Below are positions 33,077 to 42,548 of a stretch of DNA of 64,000 nt, piece by piece. Location of the stretch: contig NZ_LMOH01000023.1 in assembly GCF_001423245.1 (NCBI RefSeq), positions 63,645-127,644 of the forward strand, written 5' to 3'. The stretch's first letter is position 1. Every line of letters begins with the position of its first letter. Both the position numbers and the translations under genes were made by a program. This DNA is from Aureimonas sp. Leaf324. GTDB taxonomy: Bacteria; Pseudomonadota; Alphaproteobacteria; Rhizobiales; Rhizobiaceae. Under the pieces are notes generated by a model. That model saw only the letters and a program-made list of their open reading frames with translations. It searched no databases and was not told the origin of the DNA.

Positions 33077-33517
33077 ATGAGATTTGCAGCCGTGGCGCTT
33101 GGCGTCGGCTTCGTCGGTACGATCCTCGCCAACCTTCCCGCTCGCTCGGATGCGAACGCCGAGAGCCTGGTGTCGCTGATGCGCCCCTCCACCGAGATCA
33201 CCGGATCGATCGCACCGGCCGGCCCGCAGCCGGCGGCGGCCGTGCGCCTCATCGACCTGCGCAACGGGGCGACCTGCAAGATCGCCGGCCCGGCCGACGC
33301 CGCTGCCGGCTTCCGCCGCGCCCCGATCGGCCCGGACTGCGCCGCCTCGCCCGAACTGGCCCGTGTCGCCTACTGGAAGACTACCGGCGACGGCTCACTG
33401 ATCATGGCGGACGGCGGCGGCGAGACCGTGCTGGAATTCATTCCCGGCGACGGCGTGCTCTACGAGTCGATCTACCCGTCCAACGCGCTGATCACGATCG
33501 TTCCCGCCCGCAGCTGA
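33077..33517 (+). CDS. Exported protein with AprI/Inh-like protease-inhibitor domain
   Basis: Start at ATG 33077 (GGAGA about 7 bases upstream); the frame upstream to 32954 is not supported. 146 residues: a signal-like N-terminus (FAAVALGVGFVGTILANLPA), a Ser/Pro linker, then a small domain from about 55. C67 and C88 are spaced for a disulfide, W100 sits in ARVAYWKTTGDGSLIM, and a DGGGETVLEF turn follows. The Cys-Cys-Trp-D-G pattern resembles the Inh beta-barrel inhibitors of secreted metalloproteases. This resemblance is moderate; no protease gene is adjacent. Confidence 0.65.
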   Translation: MRFAAVALGVGFVGTILANLPARSDANAESLVSLMRPSTEITGSIAPAGPQPAAAVRLIDLRNGATCKIAGPADAAAGFRRAPIGPDCAASPELARVAYWKTTGDGSLIMADGGGETVLEFIPGDGVLYESIYPSNALITIVPARS

Positions 33518-33530
33518 CGGGCGCCTCGCC

Positions 33531-34202
33531 TTACGGCCGAAGCTGGGACAGCGAGCGGCGTTGCCGGCCCCTCGCATCGAAGTTCTCCGGCTGAAGCCAC
33601 GCGTCGAAGCCGGCCTTCACCTTCGGCCACTCGGCATCGACGATCGAGAACCACGCCGTGTCCCGGTTCCGGCCTTTGGTGACCATGTGCTGGCGGAAGA
33701 CACCCTCGAACGTGAACCCGAGCCGGGCCGCCGCGCGCTTCGAGGGCATGTTCTGGTCGTTGCATTTCCATTCCAGCCGGCGGTAGCCGAGCTCGTCGAA
33801 CACGCGCGAGAACAGGAGCGCAAAGGCCTGCGTTGCCGCGCGCGTCTGCTGCAGGCCGGGCGACAGGCAGATGTGCCCGATCTCGATGACGCCGTTGGCC
33901 GGATCGATGCGCATCAGCGCGGCGACCCCTTCCGCCCGGTTGGACGACGCGGGCACGATCGCGTGGAACATCGGATCGCTGCCGAGATAGTTGGCGTTGG
34001 CAAAGCGCCCGAAGGCCTCGGCCGTCTCGAACGGTCCGTAGGCGAGGTAGTCCCACAGCCTGTCGTGCCCCTCGAACACCTCGTGAAGCTCGGCGAAGCG
34101 GCGCGCGTCGTGCATCGGCTCGACCCGGACGTGCTCCCCGGCCATGGCGGACTGTCCGGGCAGTTCGCGCGGCTCCCAGTGCGACAGGTCGTGCGTGCTC
34201 AT
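33531..34202 (-). CDS. RimJ/RimL-type GNAT acetyltransferase
   Basis: 223 residues from ATG 34202, which overlaps the upstream esterase stop (ATGA), so translation is coupled. Acetyltransf_3 features: GVIEIGHICLSPGLQQTRAA (acetyl-CoA loop), YRRLEWKCNDQNMPSKRAA and RLGFTFEGVFRQHMVTKGRN, which closely match the YjhQ/RimL group. The substrate is unknown. The gene converges with the Inh-like gene, with 13 bases between stops. Confidence 0.88.
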   Translation of the reverse strand: MSTHDLSHWEPRELPGQSAMAGEHVRVEPMHDARRFAELHEVFEGHDRLWDYLAYGPFETAEAFGRFANANYLGSDPMFHAIVPASSNRAEGVAALMRIDPANGVIEIGHICLSPGLQQTRAATQAFALLFSRVFDELGYRRLEWKCNDQNMPSKRAAARLGFTFEGVFRQHMVTKGRNRDTAWFSIVDAEWPKVKAGFDAWLQPENFDARGRQRRSLSQLRP

Positions 34203-35068
34203 CGCGCGTGCTCCTTCAGGAACTGGAGGACATCCGTCCGCAGCTGGCGGTCGCCGAGCGGCAGCGCTGTGGCGAACGAGCTGACGGTCCCGATGTGGTC
34301 GAGATCGGGGTAGAGATTTTCCGACACCGGCACGCCGCCCCCCCGCAGCTTGCGCGCGAGCGAGCGCATGTTCTCGGGCTCGACGGTCGTATCCTTGCCG
34401 CCGTGCGCGAGAAAGGTCGGCGGGTCGCCGCGCGCGGCAAAGTTGACGGGCTGGCTCGCCTCGCGCAGCGCCGGCGGGAAGATGCGCTTGTATCGCTCTT
34501 CCTTCAGGGGGAGGAAGTCGTAAGGGCCGGACAGCCCGATGAACCCCGCGATCGGACCGCCCCCAGTGCGGGCAAGATCTCGTTTGTCGTAGGCGAGAAG
34601 CGCCGCGATCTGCGCGCCGGCGGAATGGCCCATCAGGAACAGGGGATGCGGCCCCGCCGCCACGCCCGCGCCGCCGGTCTCGCCGAGCTTCCGGACCGCC
34701 GCGACGGCGCGCGCGCCATCCTCCACGAAACCGGGAAAGACGACGTCGGGATAGACGCGATAGTCGGGGATCGCGACGATATAGCCGGCGGACGCCAGCG
34801 ACTGGCCGACGAAGGGGTAGATCGCCTTGGAGCCGGAGTCCCAGCTTCCGCCGTAGACGAACACGACGATCGGCGTCTCCGGCCCCGCCCCGTTCGGGAC
34901 GTAGAGGTCGAACGTCCCGCGATCACCCGGCATGTAGCGAAGGTTGCGGACGGTCTCGTAGCCGGCGCGGCTGGTGACGGAGTTGAGAAACGCGGCGCCC
35001 GAGCAGCCCGACAGGACGACGGCCAGCGACAGGATGAGAAGCAGTCTGGGAAGGGAGGGCAAGAACAA
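34199..35068 (-). CDS. Alpha/beta-hydrolase lipoprotein, carboxylesterase-like
   Basis: 289 residues from TTG 35068; no ATG or GTG in frame would keep the lipoprotein signal, so TTG seems the real start. The lipobox is VVLSGC near residue 22, making it an envelope lipoprotein. The oxyanion region is VVFVYGGSWDSG, the nucleophile elbow LMGHSAGAQIAAL, the acid GGKDTTVEP and the His DLDHIGTVSSF. This is the BD-FAE/HSL-like carboxylesterase type. The product is coupled to the GNAT gene downstream. A 26-base inverted repeat sits 3 bases before the start. Confidence 0.88.
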   Translation of the reverse strand: MFLPSLPRLLLILSLAVVLSGCSGAAFLNSVTSRAGYETVRNLRYMPGDRGTFDLYVPNGAGPETPIVVFVYGGSWDSGSKAIYPFVGQSLASAGYIVAIPDYRVYPDVVFPGFVEDGARAVAAVRKLGETGGAGVAAGPHPLFLMGHSAGAQIAALLAYDKRDLARTGGGPIAGFIGLSGPYDFLPLKEERYKRIFPPALREASQPVNFAARGDPPTFLAHGGKDTTVEPENMRSLARKLRGGGVPVSENLYPDLDHIGTVSSFATALPLGDRQLRTDVLQFLKEHAR

Positions 35069-35070
35069 TC

Positions 35071-35096
35071 GCAGGACCGGGGGTCAAAGGTCCTGC
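35071..35096. repeat. Inverted repeat between eda and the esterase gene
   Basis: GCAGGACC (35071-35078) and GGTCCTGC (35089-35096) are perfect 8-base arms around a 10-base loop, ending 3 bases before the TTG start codon. It could be a terminator remnant, an operator, or a translation-blocking hairpin. Confidence 0.5.
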
Positions 35097-35113
35097 GGAA
35101 GATGGAACAGCGG

Positions 35114-35143
35114 GGCGCGGCGGCCAGACGCCCGCCGCCGCGC
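35114..35143 (-). terminator. Hairpin after eda
   Basis: GGCGCGGCGG (35114-35123) is the exact complement of CCGCCGCGCC (35134-35143). It is a 10-bp all-GC stem starting 9 bases past the eda stop codon. No T-run follows, so it could be a rho-independent or simply stabilising hairpin. Confidence 0.5.
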
Positions 35144-35151
35144 CGATCGTC

Positions 35152-35793
35152 TCAGGAGCGGGCGAGGCCGGCCGCCTCGCGGGCGAGCGCGGTGATCTCG
35201 TCGAAGCGACCGGCCGACACGAAGTCCTTCGGCGCGACCCACGAGCCGCCGACGCAGACGACGTTCGGCAGCGCGAGGTACTCGCCGACGTTCTTCGGGC
35301 TGACGCCGCCCGTCGGGCAGAAGCGGATGCCCTGGAACACCGGCGCCAGCGCCTTGAGATAGGGGATACCGCCAAGCTGCTCGGCCGGGAAGAACTTCAG
35401 GATCTCGTAGCCCTCCTCGATCATCGCCATCAGCTCGCTCGGCGTCGCGGCGCCTGGAAGAAGCGGGACGTCGGAGGTCTTCGCGACATCCAGCACCTCG
35501 TGCGTCGTGCCCGGCGAGACGATGAAGCGGGCGCCCGCTTCCACCGCCTGATCGAATTGGCGCGGCGTCAGGATCGTGCCGGCACCGCACAGCGCTTCGG
35601 GCACCTCGGCCGAGATCACCTTGATGGCGTCGAGGGCCGCGGGCGTGCGCAGGGTCACCTCGATACCGGGCAGGCCGCCGGCGGCCAGGGCGCGAGCGAG
35701 CTTGACGCCGTCGGCCGCGCTGTCGACCGCGACCACCGGCATCACCGGCTGGCGCGTCAGAATGTCCATCAGGACATGGGTCTTCTGGGTCAT
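35152..35793 (-). CDS. eda: KHG/KDPG aldolase (Entner-Doudoroff)
   Basis: 213 residues from ATG 35793 (MTQKTHVLMDILTRQPVMPV), the usual family length. It cleaves 2-keto-3-deoxy-6-phosphogluconate to pyruvate and glyceraldehyde-3-phosphate. Visible sites: GIEVTLRTPAALDAI (catalytic Glu and Arg), ALCGAGTILT, ARFIVSPGTT, LKFFPAEQLGGIPYLKALAP (Schiff-base Lys) and CPTGGVSPKN (phosphate loop). No edd nearby. It is separated from otsA by 89 bases on the same strand. Confidence 0.95.
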   Translation of the reverse strand: MTQKTHVLMDILTRQPVMPVVAVDSAADGVKLARALAAGGLPGIEVTLRTPAALDAIKVISAEVPEALCGAGTILTPRQFDQAVEAGARFIVSPGTTHEVLDVAKTSDVPLLPGAATPSELMAMIEEGYEILKFFPAEQLGGIPYLKALAPVFQGIRFCPTGGVSPKNVGEYLALPNVVCVGGSWVAPKDFVSAGRFDEITALAREAAGLARS

Positions 35794-35882
35794 GAGCGGT
35801 CCGGTCCTTGCGTCGACGAGTGAGGCTGAAGGTGGTTTAGCCGATGCGCCCGCCGCCCGGAACCCGCCATTCAATCGATTTG

Positions 35883-37334
35883 CTACCAGTTCCCAGCCAT
35901 TCCCGCACGGAAGCGTTCCCACCAGGACGGCGGTTGAAGGTTGCGCTCGGCCGGGGCATCGAGGACGGCGAGGAACGTCTCGCACCAGTTGTGGGCGGTG
36001 TTAGAGAAGACCCGCGCCCGCATCGCCTCGTGCCGGCGCTGGCGCTCCTCGAGCGGCATGGTCAGCGCCTGCTTCAGGGCCCGCACGAGATCGTCGGGCG
36101 AATAGGGATTGACGATCAGCGCCTCGGGCAGTTCGGCCCGGGCCCCGGCGAAGCGCGACAGGATGAGCACGCCGGGATTGGCCCGGTCCTGCGCCGCCAC
36201 GAACTCCTTGGCGACAAGGTTCATGCCGTCGCGCAGCGGCGTCACCATGCAGATCTGCGCGGCGCGATAGATGCCCGCGAGCGCCCGGCGCGTGAAGCCG
36301 TTGACGAGGATCTGGATCGGGTTCCAGTCGAGCGTCGCGAAGCGGCCGTTGATGTTGCCGGCGAGCCCTTCCAGTTCGACCCGCAGGTCGGCATAGGCCT
36401 CGACCTCGCCGCGCGAGACGGGCGCGACCTGCAGGAACTGGGTCTGGCCGCGCAGATCGGGATTGTCCTCCAGAAGCAACTCGAAGCCGCGGAAGCGCTC
36501 CACAATGCCTTTCGAATAATCCATCCGGTCGACACCGACGATCTGGTGACGACCGTGGGAAATGCTCTCGACCATCGCCTGATGCTCGCGCGCCTCGTCG
36601 GAGACGGCGAACTCGGCAAAGCCCTCGGCGTCGATGCCGATCGGAAACGCGGAGGCGCGCACGATGCGCCCGTCCGAGGTGCGCACGCGATCGCCGTCGA
36701 GGTCCTCGGCGCCGAACTCCTGAACGCAGAAGTCGACGAAGTTGCGCCGGTCGTTGTCGGTCTGGAAGCCGATCACGTCGTAGGCGAGCATCGCGCGCAC
36801 GAGGTCCTGGCTTGCGGGAAGCGCGGTCATCATGTCCGGCGGGCAGAAGGGAATGTGGAGAAAGAAGCCGAGGCGGCCGTCGTAGCCGGCCTTGCGCAGG
36901 TCCTGGCCGAGGAAGAAGAAGTGGTAGTCGTGGACCCAGACGAGATCGTCGGTTTCGAGCAGCGGCTTCAGCCGCTCGGCGAACCGCTGGTTGACCGCGC
37001 GATAGACACGCTCCGACTCGCGATCGAAGGCGGCGATGTCGAGCCGGTAGTGCAGCAGCGGCCAGAGCGAGCGATTGGCATAGCCGAAGTAGAACCCCTC
37101 GATCTCCTCCTCCGACAGGTCGATCGTCTTCAGCGCCGTGTGGCCGTGCTCCTCGACGCGAAGCTCGCTGTGCGAGCCTGCTTCCGTGATCTCGCCGCTC
37201 CAGCCGAACCAGAGGCCGCCCCGGCGTTGGAGCGCATCGGCCAGCCCCACCGCGAGCCCCCCGGCCTTGCCCTCGTCGCTGAGCGGGCCGACCCGGTTGG
37301 ATACGACCACCAGACGATGATTGTCCCCTGCCAT
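35883..37334 (-). CDS. otsA: Trehalose-6-phosphate synthase
   Basis: 483 residues. It makes trehalose-6-phosphate from UDP-glucose and glucose-6-phosphate (GT20). Features: N-terminal [66 protein letters not shown] and the donor-site [18 protein letters not shown]. The N-terminal SNRV and GGL motifs and DYSKG are diagnostic of OtsA. The gene lies 2 bases after the otsB stop; the GAGG within the otsB 3' end probably acts as its ribosome-binding site. Confidence 0.96.
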   Translation of the reverse strand: MAGDNHRLVVVSNRVGPLSDEGKAGGLAVGLADALQRRGGLWFGWSGEITEAGSHSELRVEEHGHTALKTIDLSEEEIEGFYFGYANRSLWPLLHYRLDIAAFDRESERVYRAVNQRFAERLKPLLETDDLVWVHDYHFFFLGQDLRKAGYDGRLGFFLHIPFCPPDMMTALPASQDLVRAMLAYDVIGFQTDNDRRNFVDFCVQEFGAEDLDGDRVRTSDGRIVRASAFPIGIDAEGFAEFAVSDEAREHQAMVESISHGRHQIVGVDRMDYSKGIVERFRGFELLLEDNPDLRGQTQFLQVAPVSRGEVEAYADLRVELEGLAGNINGRFATLDWNPIQILVNGFTRRALAGIYRAAQICMVTPLRDGMNLVAKEFVAAQDRANPGVLILSRFAGARAELPEALIVNPYSPDDLVRALKQALTMPLEERQRRHEAMRARVFSNTAHNWCETFLAVLDAPAERNLQPPSWWERFRAGMAGNW

Positions 37335-37336
37335 CC

Positions 37337-38095
37337 CTACGATGCCTCTTTCATGCTGCCTTCGCCCGACACCGGCTCCACCCCGAGCCAGCGATGGACG
37401 GAATCGACGCAGGCAAGCCGGAAATCCGCCTCGCTCGGGCCGTCACCCACCTTGATGGAAATGCCGTCCAGCGCCTTCACGGCCGCAAAGCCGAATTCGT
37501 CCGTTGTGTCGTCGCCGATATAAATCGGCACGCGCCCGACGAACGGCTCGTGGGTCATGAAGGCGGCGAGCGCCTTGCCCTTGTCCATGCCGGCGAGGTG
37601 CACCTCGACGATATTGTCGCCCTCCATGACGGAGAAGCCCGGCTCGTCCTGTACGGCGCGGGTGACCAATTCGCGCGCCGCCGGCGCCAGATCGGGAAAG
37701 CCGCGGTAGTGGATCACCAGCCCGGTTCCCTTGTCCTCCAGCCGCAGGCGCGGCTCCTCGGTGACGCCGATCGACAGGACGAGGCGGATCGCATCGAGAC
37801 CCGCCGGGCCCGCCAGAGGCACGACCTCGCCTCGTGGATCCTCGCGCCGCTCGAGACCATGCACGCCGGCGGCGACGAAGCGCATGGGCGACAGGAAATG
37901 GTCGAGATCGGCGATCCGGCGACCGCTGAGAAGCGCGAAGGCCCCATCGCAACCGATTTGGATCGCGGCAAGCCTGTCCACCGCGTGAGGCGGAATGTGC
38001 ACATCCTCCGGACGGTCGACGAGTTCAACCAGCGTCCCGTCGAAATCGAGAAAGAGCGCGTGGCGAGCAGGATCGAGCGGCGGCGGCAGGTTCAT
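37337..38095 (-). CDS. otsB: Trehalose-6-phosphate phosphatase
   Basis: 252 residues from ATG 38095; another ATG at 38125 is possible. HAD-type phosphatase with nucleophile motif ALFLDFDGTLVEL (D17 and D19), motif II ALLSGRRIADLDHFL and the acid motif PIYIGDDTTDEFGFAAV. It dephosphorylates trehalose-6-phosphate, completing the OtsAB pathway. The otsB-otsA order on one transcript, only 2 bases apart, guarantees paired production. Trehalose is an osmoprotectant and desiccation protectant, in keeping with the other compatible-solute genes in the window. Confidence 0.94.
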   Translation of the reverse strand: MNLPPPLDPARHALFLDFDGTLVELVDRPEDVHIPPHAVDRLAAIQIGCDGAFALLSGRRIADLDHFLSPMRFVAAGVHGLERREDPRGEVVPLAGPAGLDAIRLVLSIGVTEEPRLRLEDKGTGLVIHYRGFPDLAPAARELVTRAVQDEPGFSVMEGDNIVEVHLAGMDKGKALAAFMTHEPFVGRVPIYIGDDTTDEFGFAAVKALDGISIKVGDGPSEADFRLACVDSVHRWLGVEPVSGEGSMKEAS

Positions 38096-38268
38096 GAGCC
38101 CCAAGATAGGGGAAACGACAGGCATGCCTACCCGTGATCTGCACCCGTGATCGCCCTTAGCCGGCCATCATTTCCCCCGCCGAGCCCCCACTCGCCATGG
38201 TTGCAGGGAGAATGCCCGACGACGAGCGGACGACGGCGGTCCGCCAACTCCGGCGAAGGGCCAGCGGC

Positions 38269-38964
38269 ATGAACGACCTCACAATGCGCATCCAGGTTCG
38301 ACTGATCGAGCGCGGCTACGAGCCGGGACCGGCGGACGGGATCTGGGGTCGGCGCACGATCGCAGCCATCCGCGCGTTCCAGACGGACCAGATGCTGGCC
38401 GTGGACGGGATCGCCGGACCGCAGACACGAGCGCGGCTGTTCGGATCCGAGGCACCGCTCTCCCCTGGCCACCTCCCCTGGATGGATGAGGCCCGCCGCC
38501 TGATGGGCACGCGCGAGGTCGCCGGACGCGGCAGCAACCCGGTGATCGAGGACTGGGCGGCGCGGCTCGGCATTCCCTACCGAGGCGACGACATTCCCTG
38601 GTGCGGTCTCTTCGTTGCCCACTGCATCGGCGCCACGCTTCCGGACGAGGTGCTGCCGGCCCATCCGCTCGGCGCCCGCAACTGGGCGCGGTTCGGCTCC
38701 GACTGTCGGCCGGGGCTCGGGAGCATCCTCGTCTTCTGGCGGGAAAGCCGCGCCAGCGGCAAGGGCCATGTCGGCTTCTACGCCGGGGAGGACGATACAG
38801 GTCTTTATGTGCTGGGCGGCAACCAGAGCGATGCGGTCAACATCAAGCGGCTGCCGCGCACGCAGTTCCTCGCGGCTCGGTGGCCCGCGACCGCGCCGGC
38901 CGACGCACTGCGCATCGTCCAAATGAGCCTGTCGGGCGGCGGGTTCGAGACGGCTCTCGCCTGA
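38269..38964 (+). CDS. TIGR02594-type protein: peptidoglycan-binding plus CHAP-like domain
   Basis: 231 residues from ATG 38269 with AAGGG 9 bases upstream; a longer in-frame start at 38197 is less likely. An N-terminal PG_binding_1 helix bundle (about 1-60: IQVRLIERGYEPGPADGIWG, AFQTDQMLAVDGIAGPQT) precedes a TIGR02594 domain with catalytic-type residues: DIPWCGLFVAHCIG, with Cys, and GHVGFYAGED, with His. The second half suggests a CHAP/NlpC-like cysteine peptidase. No signal peptide is visible, so it may be released by another route or act with a phage-like or lysis function; no other phage gene is nearby. Confidence 0.85.
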   Translation: MNDLTMRIQVRLIERGYEPGPADGIWGRRTIAAIRAFQTDQMLAVDGIAGPQTRARLFGSEAPLSPGHLPWMDEARRLMGTREVAGRGSNPVIEDWAARLGIPYRGDDIPWCGLFVAHCIGATLPDEVLPAHPLGARNWARFGSDCRPGLGSILVFWRESRASGKGHVGFYAGEDDTGLYVLGGNQSDAVNIKRLPRTQFLAARWPATAPADALRIVQMSLSGGGFETALA

Positions 38965-38968
38965 AACG

Positions 38969-39005
38969 AAAAAGGGGCCGGTCCCCCGTGGGAGACCGGC
39001 CCCTT
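38969..39005 (-). terminator. Intrinsic terminator of the DadA-type gene
   Basis: GGGGCCGGTC (38974-38983) and GACCGGCCCC (38994-39003) make a perfect 10-bp stem. On the minus strand it is followed by five T residues (AAAAA at 38969-38973). It lies 17 bases past the gene's stop codon, so it belongs to the minus-strand transcript. Confidence 0.9.
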
Positions 39006-39022
39006 ATGTCAGTCGTCCAGCG

Positions 39023-40336
39023 TCAGGCCGCTTCGGTCAGGCGCTCGGCTTCGGCGCGCACGGCGGGCACCGGCTTCAGCTCAGGCCGTACGGAGACGCC
39101 GGCGGCCGCGTAGTCGCCCGCGACTTCGGCCGCGATCGTGTCGGCGGTGATCGCCGACAGCGTCCAGCCGAGATGGCCGTGGCCGGTGTTGTAGTAGACG
39201 CCCTTCGCCTTACCGCGGCCGACGCGGGGCATCATGTCCGGCATCATCGGACGCAGGCCCGCCCAGGGCACGACCGAGGCGGTCGAGACGCCGGGGAAGC
39301 GATGGCGGCACCAGTCGACCAGCGGCTTGATGCGGTCCATACGGATGTCGCGGTTCTCGCCCGCGAACTCCGCCGTGCCCGCGATGCGCAGCCGGTCCGC
39401 GCCGAGCCGGCTCGTCACGATCTTCGCCTTGTCGTCGAGGAGCGACACGTAGGGCGCTCCCTCGCGGCTCGCCTCGTCGGTGAGGTTCACGGTGATCGAG
39501 TAGCCCTTGACCGGGTAGACGTTCACGCGGTCGCCGAGCTGGCTGGCGAAGCGGCGGCTGGCGACGCCGGCGCACACGACCACGGCGTCGAAGTCCTCGC
39601 GGACCGGCTCGCCCTCGTGGCCGACGGTGCGCGAGAAGACGGCAGCGCCGCCCTCCGTGCGCGTCGAAAGCCGCGTCACGTCCGCCTCGTAGCGGATCTT
39701 GCCGCCACGACGCACCACGGCGTCGGCAAGGCCGCGCGTGTACTTGTGGATGTCGCCCGTGAAGTCCGACTCGGTGAAGAAGCCGCCGTGGAACGTGCCG
39801 GCGAGCGCCGGCTCGATCGCATGGATCTCGGCGTCGGTCAGGGTCCGCCGCTCGAGACCGCCCTTGGCGTAGAGCTGGCTGACGCGCGCGGCGTGCTCGA
39901 ACTCGGACTTCGATTCATAGACATGCAGGATGCCGCGCTTGACGAGGTCGAACTCGAAGCCCTCACGCTCGGCCATCTCGATGAGATGCTGCCGGGCGGC
40001 GATCGCGAGCTTCACGGTCGCGACGGTGTTCTCCTCGTAGGAGCGCGCGGCCAGCACGAACTCGGCCATCCAGGACAGCTTGTGCCAGGTCGGCGCAGGA
40101 TGGACGAGAAGCGGCGCGTCCTTCTTGAGCATCCACTTGATGCCCTTGATGAAGGTCGACGGCGAGTTCCAGACCTCGGCGTTCGAGGCCGAGAGCTGGC
40201 CGCCGTTGGCGAACGAGGTCTCCATGGCCGAGTAGGCGTTCCGGTCGAAGACCGTCACGTCGAGGCCCTGCGAGAGGAGCTTGTATGCGGTGGTGATGCC
40301 GGTGATGCCGGCGCCGATGACGGCCACTGAGGTCAC
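39023..40336 (-). CDS. dadA: DadA-type FAD-dependent D-amino-acid dehydrogenase / glycine-oxidase-like
   Basis: 437 residues from GTG 40336, with AAAGGA about 8 bases upstream. The N-terminal dinucleotide fold SVAVIGAGITGITTAYKLLSQG, the FAD-binding DRNAYSAMETSFANGGQLSA, and the C-terminal YYNTGHGHLGWTLS FAD contact give a clear DAO fold. DadA oxidises D-amino acids, typically D-alanine, to keto acids and passes electrons to the respiratory chain. Unusually, the gene is preceded by a tandem glycine riboswitch rather than by an alanine racemase or an Lrp/DadR regulator. Glycine, the only achiral amino acid, is a plausible substrate of this relative. Assigning 'dadA' follows the family; the substrate is open. 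Confidence 0.88.
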   Translation of the reverse strand: MTSVAVIGAGITGITTAYKLLSQGLDVTVFDRNAYSAMETSFANGGQLSASNAEVWNSPSTFIKGIKWMLKKDAPLLVHPAPTWHKLSWMAEFVLAARSYEENTVATVKLAIAARQHLIEMAEREGFEFDLVKRGILHVYESKSEFEHAARVSQLYAKGGLERRTLTDAEIHAIEPALAGTFHGGFFTESDFTGDIHKYTRGLADAVVRRGGKIRYEADVTRLSTRTEGGAAVFSRTVGHEGEPVREDFDAVVVCAGVASRRFASQLGDRVNVYPVKGYSITVNLTDEASREGAPYVSLLDDKAKIVTSRLGADRLRIAGTAEFAGENRDIRMDRIKPLVDWCRHRFPGVSTASVVPWAGLRPMMPDMMPRVGRGKAKGVYYNTGHGHLGWTLSAITADTIAAEVAGDYAAAGVSVRPELKPVPAVRAEAERLTEAA

Positions 40337-40348
40337 GACAGGTCCTTT

Positions 40349-40365
40349 CCCCGCACTGTTGCGGG
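40349..40365 (-). promoter_or_regulatory. Hairpin between the glycine riboswitch and the DadA gene start
   Basis: On the minus strand CCCGC (40361-40365) pairs with GCGGG (40350-40354) around a 6-base loop. It ends only a few bases before the AAAGGA ribosome-binding site (around 40344-40349). It could be the riboswitch expression platform that opens or closes the site. This is a structural inference. Confidence 0.45.
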
Positions 40366-40387
40366 TTGCCTTCGTGCCCCTCCGTCA

Positions 40388-40560
40388 CTGGCCTGAGAGT
40401 TTCACGGCGGGGAAGCATTCCCACGTCCGCTTTCTCCTTCGGCGGACGACCGAAATCGGCCGTCACTCTCCGGATATGGTTTGCGCCGCGCGGTCCTTTT
40501 GCCTGAGAGTTTCCGGGGCGGTTGCTCCTTCGGCGCCGGCCTTTCGGCCGGTCTCTCCCG
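40388..40560 (-). ncRNA. Tandem glycine riboswitch upstream of the DadA-type gene
   Basis: Two aptamers are visible reading leftward. The first (about 40560-40500) has GGGAGAGACC, then CCGAAGGAGCAA (40533-40522) and AACTCTCAGGC (40511-40501). The second (about 40474-40391) has CCGGAGAG, CGCCGAAGGAGAAA (about 40444-40431) and the terminal AACTCTCAGGC. The GGAGAG, CCGAAGGRGYAA and ACTCTCAGGC blocks are the diagnostic core of the gcvT-type glycine riboswitch. A linker of about 26 bases (A-rich start AAAAGGACC) joins the aptamers, as in cooperative tandem forms. The strand is fixed by the orientation of the conserved blocks and leads into the GTG start at 40336. Glycine is thus predicted to control this gene. 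Confidence 0.93.
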
Positions 40561-40637
40561 CAAGCGGCGATGGCCCTTACATATGGGAATAGGACGAATG
40601 CGGCAAGTTCAAAGAATCCGCAGCCGCTGCCCAGATG

Positions 40638-41695
<1,058 letters not shown>

Positions 41696-41696
<1 letters not shown>

Positions 41697-42544
41697 TACT
41701 TTTCCGATTCCACGAGACCTTTGACGAACCAGCGCTGCATCAGCACCACCACGAGGACGGGCGGCACGATGGCGAGGATCGCCGTCACCATGACGAGATT
41801 CCAGGGCGTGTCGGCGTCGGCGAAGGAGATCATCTTCCTCAGGCCGATGACGATCGTGTTCATGGAGTTGTCGTTGGTGACGAGGAGCGGCCAGAGATAC
41901 TGCGTCCAGCCGTAGATGAAGAGGATGACGAAGAGCGCCGCGATGTTGGTCTTCGACAGGGGCAGGAGGATGTCCTTGAAGAAACGCATCGGCCCCGCCG
42001 CGTCGACGCGCGCCGCCTCGACCAGTTCCCCCGGAATGGTCAGGAAGAACTGGCGGAAGAGCAGCGTCGCCGTCGCGGAAGCGACCAGCGGCAGGATGAG
42101 GCCGGCATAGGTGTCGATCAGACCGAGATCCACCATCACCTTGTAGGTCGGCAGGATGCGCACCTCGACGGGCAGCATCAGCGTCATGAAGATCAGCCAG
42201 AAGAAGGCCATCCGGAAGGGAAAGCGGAAGAACACGATCGCGAAGGCCGACAGGAGCGAGATCACGATCTTGCCGAGCGCGATGCCCATGGCCATCACGA
42301 ACGTATTGAAGAGCAGCGTCCACACGCCGACGCCGCCGATCCGCCCGACGCCGCCGAAGAGCGCCTCGCCGTAGTTCTCGGCGAACCGGTCTCCCGGCAA
42401 AAGCGGCAGCGGCGGGCGCAGGATCTCGGGCACCGACAGCGTCGAGGCGACGAACGTATAATAGATCGGGAAGGCGACGATCAGGACGCCGACGATCAGG
42501 ACGCAGTGCGCGAGCGCGGTGGCGAAGGGGCGGTTCTCGATCAT
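41696..42544 (-). CDS. ugpE: sn-Glycerol-3-phosphate ABC transporter permease
   Basis: 282 residues from ATG 42544, the inner of two possible starts, beginning [17 protein letters not shown]. Six membrane helices with the EAA loop [25 protein letters not shown], the contact to UgpC. The C-terminus [14 protein letters not shown] is nearly the UgpE family signature. It pairs with UgpA to form the channel for glycerol-3-phosphate import. The stop codon overlaps the ugpC start by one base, so the two are translationally coupled. Confidence 0.94.
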
Positions 42545-42548
42545 CGCC

